Of a stretch of 64,000 nt of DNA, positions 58,486 through 64,000 are shown in pieces. The DNA comes from Todiramphus chloris collaris (lineage: Eukaryota > Chordata > Aves > Coraciiformes > Alcedinidae), in NCBI GenBank assembly GCA_025345505.1, contig JANVCC010000120.1, positions 2,478,623-2,542,622 on the forward strand, written 5' to 3'. Each line of letters begins with the position of its first letter. The stretch's first letter is position 1. The notes under the pieces are model-generated. The model was not told the DNA's origin. It was given only the letters and a program-made list of their open reading frames with translations, and did no database searches. The position numbers and the translations under genes were made by a program.

Positions 58486-58705
58486 AAGCAGATCAGGGCC
58501 AGTCAGCATGGGTTTAGGAAAGGCAGATCTTGCCTGAGGAACCTGATCTCCTTCTATGACAAGATGACCTGACTACTGGATGAGGGAAGGGCTGTGGATG
58601 TGGTCTACTTGGACTTCCAGAAGGCTTTTGACACTGTTCCCCAGAGATTTCTAATGGAAAAACTGGCTACTCGTGACCTGGATGAGAACATGATCTGCTG
58701 GAATA
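58486..58705 (+). mobile_element. CR1 reverse-transcriptase core fragment without a 3' end
   Basis: Reads SQHGFRKGRSCLRNLISF, then a TGA, then LLDEGRAVDVVYLDFQKAF and DTVPQRFLMEKLA. This is the finger/palm part of a CR1-like RT, with the first catalytic aspartate in YLDF. It is the only piece of this ORF2 region in the window. The in-frame stop makes it dead. No CR1 3' end follows directly, so it was separated from its 3' part by deletion or insertion. Another non-LTR RT family close to CR1 is possible. Confidence 0.88.
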
Positions 58706-59143
58706 TCCTGCTAGAATTTTGTCTGTGAATTTTGGCTAAGTCTATGTTAATTTAGTTTCCTGTTAGTGCTATGTGGGGCCACATCACTGTCAGCTCTGAT
58801 AAGTTTCCCTGTTTTTTTTCCGGTAGAAATGTACACGATCTTGTTTCATCGGGGGTAAGGATGCCATTATTTATTGCTGGTTCTAAAGTATTCTAACTAC
58901 TCTGAGTTAAGCCACACAAAAACAAAGCATGAAAAATGAAATCTCCAAATATGAGCCTTTCTCATGAAGAGAGATGAGACAACAAGCGAAGTTTTGGGTT
59001 TTTTCTGCCATTCCATAATATTCTGTTTATTTTAGAATGATCCTTAACCCTGTATCTTGAATGTGCTCTGTAGTCATTGTTACGTGGATGTACATGCCTT
59101 ATTCTAATTTTCATTTCAAACAGTTTAGAACTGTCTGCTGACA
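58706..59143. other. Unassigned DNA between two CR1 pieces
   Basis: About 440 bp, AT-rich, T8 run near 58812. No repeat recognised. It may be an insertion or filler between parts of one old CR1. Confidence 0.4.
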
Positions 59144-59256
59144 ATGAGGCTCTGAGCAACCCGCTCTAGTTGAGGATGCCCCTGCTCACTGCAGGGGGGT
59201 TGGACCAGATGACCTTTGGAGGTCCCCTCCAACCCGGGGCTGTCTATGATTCTACA
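59144..59256 (+). mobile_element. CR1 3' end, group E
   Basis: GAGGCTCTGAGCAACCCGCT, GTTGAGGATGCCCCTGCTCA, GGTTGGACCAGATGACCTTT and octamer remnant TCTATGATTCTA. Confidence 0.92.
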
Positions 59257-61265
59257 ACACCTAAAATGAGAGGAGATTAATTCCGATTATTTGCTGACTG
59301 CATTGCTTGGACTTCACTTGTATTTTTCAATCCGTGTTCTTCAAGGAGAACAAAAACCCACCCAAGGAGCACTACACCCTCTGACAGGGTGGGTGAATAA
59401 TGATTCCTTTCCTCTGTGCTCGCTTGAAGGCAGTGCTGGAAGGAGGTTGATTTTGCTTCCTGATTAATAAAGGGTCGATAGTACTTACAGAGATGCTGCT
59501 GTGCCTTAGGTCAGTCCTTGGAAGCTGATGTCTCTTTGTTAGTGGCTTCAGATGTCCAGCTTTGTCTTTCAGCAGTGACTATCCCAGAAGGGAATTCAGC
59601 TGTTGCTGCATGGACTCTGGAATTTTGAAAGGAAGGTGCTGTGCCTTCAGCAGACCCATCAGTCCCTGTGATGTCACTTGTGTCACTTCTCATTAAGTGG
59701 ATCAAAAAAAACCAGCTTTGAAAACTCTAGGGAAAAATATTAATCAAATAATCATTTGAAAGCGGTGCTGCAAAATAAATCTAAAGCATTTACTCGACTA
59801 ATGGCATTTGACCAGTTTGAGTGATTAGCTGCAAATTTGCAGATGGCAATAATTATGAACAACCGTAGGGACAAACAGTGGGGACAGTCAGTGAGGCTGA
59901 GATGACAGTGACAGTATCGAAGGGTTGTGTTCCCTGTGGGCTCTTTATTTGAGGATCTCACAAGCCCACCCAGTGGGTGCTGGGACGCGCAGCACAGACC
60001 TGTCAGGAAAGGTGCACAGAGATGGGGCAAAATCAAGCTGGTTACCTGAGAAATCACTTCTGTGCCAGGTCAGGTTTGCCCAGGCATCCTGCATCCTCTT
60101 CGGCTTCTCTTATGGCTGGGGAACAACACAAAACAATGAGATTTATAACGTGCCCCAGATAGTCCCCTTTACTGGCAGGCAGAATGGGTCAAAATCCGTA
60201 GTGCTGCTGAGGTGTGGGAAGGGCAGCATCTTTTGTGTCAGAAAAAGCCCTTTGGAGCCATGAACTTCATATGTGTAGAGGTCCTGAGCTGGTATCAGCT
60301 TCACTCTCAGCCCAGTTAAAAGCACAGGCATTGCCGGTTCTCTCCATGGCAGTGGCAAGAGAAGGAAGGAGGGATCTGGAGAGAGGGCCTGAAACACCTC
60401 TGGGTGCTCCAGTTCGGGGTCCTGTCCAGTCTTAGCATCGTGCTGGTGTGGTATCAACACCAGCTGTGCTGGTGGTGTCAGGGTGCTCCTCACCACCCTG
60501 GGTGACAAAGCATTAAGGGTTCCTGGCTAGCTGAGGTCCGTGAAGCCGCAATGGCAGAGGGACCGGGGACAGGGGAAACATCTCCTGCCACTCAATCCCT
60601 CCCGTGGAATCGCTTCTTGTTCCGGTTAACTGACACTCGGCCACAGCCCAACGGCAGCTGGAAATGTTGTGTCAAAGAAAGACACCTTCCTTTATTAACT
60701 CCGAGATAATCTCTGCCTTCACCCTTCCGAGACATGTATTAATATTCTAATTGGAAAGACAGAAAGAAAATCAATCGAGCGGAAAACGCGGCGCGGTGTT
60801 TGTGGCAGCCAAGAAGGATTCATTTGCCTTATGACGCTTTGTTGTGACAGATGGTTACTTTGTGCTCTTCAGAGGAGGCCCAGCCAGCAAAATTAAGATC
60901 TTTATTGGGAGAAGCCGTGACAGATTTCATGAGGGCAGCAGTTTTAGGAGAGGCATCCAACAAAGAGACGCGGCACTTGCAGCACCTTCTCCGCGCCGTT
61001 ACGAGCTGTGGCAGCTTGTGACTGTTCATTTGCTCCGTCGCTCTTCGCTTGTGCTCCAAGTCCCTGTAAACAGCGGCCACGTTGGCAATAGCAGGAGTTA
61101 GTTGATCAGATCCAATTCAGTTCCTGCAGCTTGATGAGTTACCGTTCCTCCGCCAGACCGCGCCGAGCGGCTGCATCCGCAGCTCGAGTCACTGCAGCTC
61201 CGAAGTGAAAGCTGTCGATTGAACCCATTTCTCATTAATCCAGGCTGGCTGGGTCGCCCGTCATT
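59257..61265. other. CR1-free unique block, CpG-bearing right part
   Basis: 60680-61230 mixes AT-rich words (TATTAATATTCTAATTGG) with clusters of CpG (ACGCGGCGCGG near 60788; GACCGCGCCGAGCGG near 61157). It looks like conserved noncoding or promoter-proximal DNA. No exon can be called. Confidence 0.45.
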
Positions 61266-61391
61266 GAATCACAGCATGTTATGGGTCGGAAGGGACCTCA
61301 GAAGATCATCGAGTCCAACTCCCCCTGCCAAGTGCAGGTCACCCAAAGCAGGTCACAGAGGAACAGATCCAGGTGGGTTTTAAATGTCCCA
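61266..61391 (-). mobile_element. CR1 3' end, group B
   Basis: Minus strand. GGGTCGGAAGGGACCTCAGA, GATCATCGAGTCCAACTCCC and CAGATCCAGGTGGGTTTTAA on the plus strand. Truncated at about 61391. Confidence 0.9.
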
Positions 61392-61556
61392 GTCTTGTCA
61401 CGGGCGATTGAGGAGAGAAATGTGTCAGGGAATGACACATGGTATGAAAGCGGGAGCAGGCAGATCTGCAAGGTAAGGGCTCTTGGAAGTCTCCTGGAGG
61501 ACAATGTGGTGAGGCACCTGCATGATGGAAGAGTGGTAATGGGACAGGTCACAGAC

Positions 61557-62070
61557 TCACAGAATCACAGAACATTAGGGGTTGGAAGGGACCTCTGGAG
61601 ATCACTGAGTCCAACCCCCGTGCCAGAGCAGGACCACCTAGAGCAGGTCACATAGGAACAGATCCAGGTGGGTTTGGAATGTCTCCAGAGAAGGAGACTC
61701 CACAGCCCCCTGGGCAGCCTGGCACAGCTTCTGTCACCCTCACTGTGAAAAAATTTCTTGTTATCTTTCCATGGAACCTCCCATGCTCCAGCTTGCACCC
61801 GTTGCCCCTTGTCCTATCACTGGATGTCACTGAGCAGAGCCTGGCTCCAGCCTCCTGACACTCGCCCTTTATGTATTTATAGACATTAATAAGGTCACCC
61901 CTCAGTCTCCTCTTCTCCAAGCTAAAGAGCCCCAGCTCCCTCAGCCTCTCCTCAGCAGGGAGATGCTCCACTCCCTTCAGTATCTCTGTGGCTCTGTGCT
62001 GGACTCTTTCCAGCAGTTCCCTGTCCTTCCTGAACTGAGGGGCCCAGAACTGGACACAATATTCCAGATG
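61557..62070 (-). mobile_element. CR1 LINE fragment, group B, best-preserved RT frame
   Basis: Minus strand. A single frame covers [55 protein letters not shown] and [15 protein letters not shown] with few breaks. The 234-codon frame at 61648-62352, the longest in the window, is this piece extended upstream through unrelated DNA. No initiator or endonuclease domain is present. Confidence 0.94.
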
Positions 62071-62592
62071 AAATTTCATAATTTCAGATAAGACACAAAT
62101 AAAAAGTAATGCCAAAAGGCCCACATTCCCTGTTAGTGTCATGATGAAAGCCCAGAGGTGTTTTGGTAGCGTGGCTCTGTTCCATGAAATACACGGCGAC
62201 TGCACCCAAAGCAGGGCTGCCAGTTTGGCCCCAGTACAAACACTGGGGCTTCGAACATCCTTTCTGCGCTGTATGGCAACATGGCACAGGAAAGGTAGGA
62301 AAGGAGAGGAATCTTCTAAGAAAACTCTTCCTTCCTTCCTTCCCATGGACACGGAGTTCCCATCTTAGAAATTAGTCCTGCCTTGAGAGCTACAGACTGG
62401 GCTGCAGGTTTATTCCGTCTGAATCGTGCCTGAATTCTGACCAGCATCATTAGCTTCTTCCTTCTGCTGCAGAGCAGAAACCAGCTGCTTTGGTGCTTGA
62501 CCCGAAGTCAGAGGTGAGGTTTTGCTGGGTATTTATAAAAATTTGCTTTTTGTTACTGAGTCAGCCCTGGTTGAACATGAAAGACATGATTC
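62071..62592. other. Unique DNA
   Basis: CTTCC repeats at about 62328-62343. No gene or interspersed repeat recognised. Confidence 0.45.
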
Positions 62593-63246
62593 CATCTAAT
62601 CTAATCTAATCTAATCTAATCTAATCATCTAATAAAACAATCTAATCTAATATAGTCTAATAATTTATCTAATCTATTTTTTAAATCTAATTTATCTAAT
62701 CTAATCTAATAATCAAACAAAACAATCTTAAGAATTTATCTAATCAAGTAATCTAATCTAATAATCAAATAAAGCCATCTAATCTAATAATCAAATAAAG
62801 CCATCTAATCTAATAACCAAGTAAAGCAATCTAATCTAATCCAATCTAGTCTAGCAATTTATCTAATCTAGTAATCTAAACTAATAATCAAATACAGCAA
62901 TCTAATCCAACCTAGTCTAATAATTAATCTAGTAATGTAATCTAAAAATCAAATGAAACTAATCTAATCTAGTCTAATAATTAATCTAATCTTGTAGTCT
63001 AATCTGATAATCATATAAAAGAATATGATCTAGTTGAATAATTTATCTAATCTAGTAATCTAATAATCAAATAAAGCAATCTAATCTAATCCAATCTAGT
63101 CTAACAATGTGTCTTAAAATAGTAATCTGATCTGATAAACATATAAAACAATCTAATCTAGTCAAATAATTTATCCAATATAGTTATCTAATCTTAATAA
63201 TATAATCTAGTAATCTAACCTAATAATCTGATCTGATCTAATCTGC
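62593..63246 (+). repeat. TAATC/CTAAT pentamer array, degenerate, with nested periods
   Basis: About 654 bp built mainly from CTAAT units. A CAAATAAAGC-type word marks longer periods. It recurs at 62766, 62792 and 62818 (26 bp apart), then at about 62889, 62950, 63012, 63068 and 63140 (56-72 bp apart). The left 40 bp is pure pentamer. Confidence 0.95.
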
Positions 63247-63487
63247 TTCTTCCTTCAAACCTGCTTTATTTTTTTTGTCAGTTTTCCTGTTAAAATCAAT
63301 GAACCTTCCCAACCGAAACAGCGAAGGAGCAAATTGGGAGGAGCAAACATCTGCAGAAAGCACCAGCCAACGCTGTTGTCCCTCAGCTCCATCTGCCCCC
63401 ACCTGCTGGCAGGGCAAACAGCTCCGCAAACCACGTCCCATTTGAGAAACACAGCTGCTTGACAACTGGAGTTGCCATGACGACAAA

Positions 63488-64000
63488 TGAAGATGAGCCA
63501 GCAGAGTGCCCAGGTGGCAACGAAGGCCAAGGGCATCCTGGCCTGGATCAGAAACAGCGTGAGCAGCAGGAGCAGGGAGGTGATTGTCCCCCTGTGCTCA
63601 GCACTGGGGAGGCCTCACCTCGAGTGCTGTGTCCAGTTTGGGCACCTCAGCACAAGAGAGATCTCGAGGGGCTGGAGCGGGGGCAGAGGAGGCAACGAAG
63701 CTGTCAAGGGACTGGAGAAGAGATCGTGTGAGGAGCGTTTGAAGGAGCTGGGCCTGGTTAGTGTGAGGAAGAGGAGGCTGAGGGGAGACCTCATCACTCT
63801 CTACAGCTCCCTGAAAGGACATTGTAGAGAGGCTGGTGCTGGGCTCTGCTCTCAGGTAATTAGGGACAGAACCAGAGGGAACAGCCTCAAGCTGAAACAA
63901 GGGAGGTTTAGACTGGACACTAGGGAAAAATTCTTCGTGGGAAGGGTAGTGAAATATTGGAATGGGCTGCCCAGGGAGGGGGGTGAGTCCCCATCCCTGG
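63488..64000 (+). mobile_element. CR1 LINE fragment, group D, cut by the window end
   Basis: Starts near ATGAAGATGAGCCAGCAGAG and encodes [14 protein letters not shown]-like, [29 protein letters not shown] and YWNGLPRE. It carries the same three one-base deletions as 9611-10300 ([17 protein letters not shown]). The 3' end lies outside the window. Confidence 0.94.

Noticed and set aside
61648-62352. 234-codon minus-strand frame, the longest in the window
   Set aside because: The C-terminal part is CR1 RT. The N-terminal ~95 codons lie in unrelated DNA upstream of the CR1 5' edge and resemble nothing; the frame is open by chance across the joint.
62593-63246. Telomere-like or origin-like array
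   Set aside because: The unit is CTAAT, not TTAGGG, and there is no other support for an origin.
1-64000. tRNA, rRNA or snRNA genes
   Set aside because: I scanned by eye for tRNA B-box words (GGTTCGANNCC) and saw none in a plausible cloverleaf. A covariance-model scan would be needed to exclude them.

Overview
This is vertebrate nuclear DNA, almost certainly avian, and not a prokaryotic or organellar sequence. The evidence is about 35 fragments of the CR1 (chicken repeat 1) LINE. They share the typical avian CR1 3' end: a GGTTGGAAGGGACC-type block followed by ATTCTATG or ATTCTGTG octamers. By my boundaries they cover about 13.6 kb, roughly 21% of the window. That is high for a bird and would fit a lineage with CR1 expansion, such as woodpeckers and relatives or hoopoes and hornbills. 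The lineage is an inference from density only.

I find no intact protein-coding gene, tRNA, rRNA, CRISPR array or operon. Long open frames are CR1 reverse-transcriptase (RT) fragments, their antisense shadows, open frames through tandem repeats whose unit is a multiple of three, or chance frames in GC-rich DNA. Two minus-strand frames (4383-4613 and 6407-6775) are kept as weak exon candidates.

The CR1 copies are 5'-truncated pieces of the ORF2 C-terminal half plus 3' end. I sort them into working groups: A (8 copies, probably a recent burst), B (8), C (6), D (3), E (5), F (2) and three unassigned. About 25 lie on the plus strand and 10 on the minus strand.

Layout: 0-13 kb is dense in CR1 and has a short unclassified repeat (X) in two copies, one of them split by a CR1. 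13-17 kb is CR1-free. 17.1-20.1 kb carries a ~495-bp direct duplication ending in a CR1 3' end. 22-31 kb has CR1s, a CpG-island-like stretch near 26 kb and an 18-bp minisatellite at 29.1 kb. 31-42 kb is CR1-poor and AT-rich in places, with a second CpG-rich stretch at 31.4 kb. At 41.8-42.5 kb a solo ERV LTR sits inside a group-E CR1. 43-60 kb mixes CR1s with unique DNA and holds an ~870-bp array grown from the CR1 terminal octamer (55.8-56.7 kb). 60-64 kb has a CpG-bearing unique block, three CR1s and a ~650-bp TAATC-type array; the last CR1 runs off the window end.

The most informative signals are evolutionary. Two empty-site/filled-site pairs (CR1 into X; LTR into CR1) can be read within the window. 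Two CR1s share a 41-bp tail beyond the octamers. The octamer array shows a 40-bp higher-order period. Two group-D CR1s share the same three one-base deletions in the RT frame. I see no new gene system.
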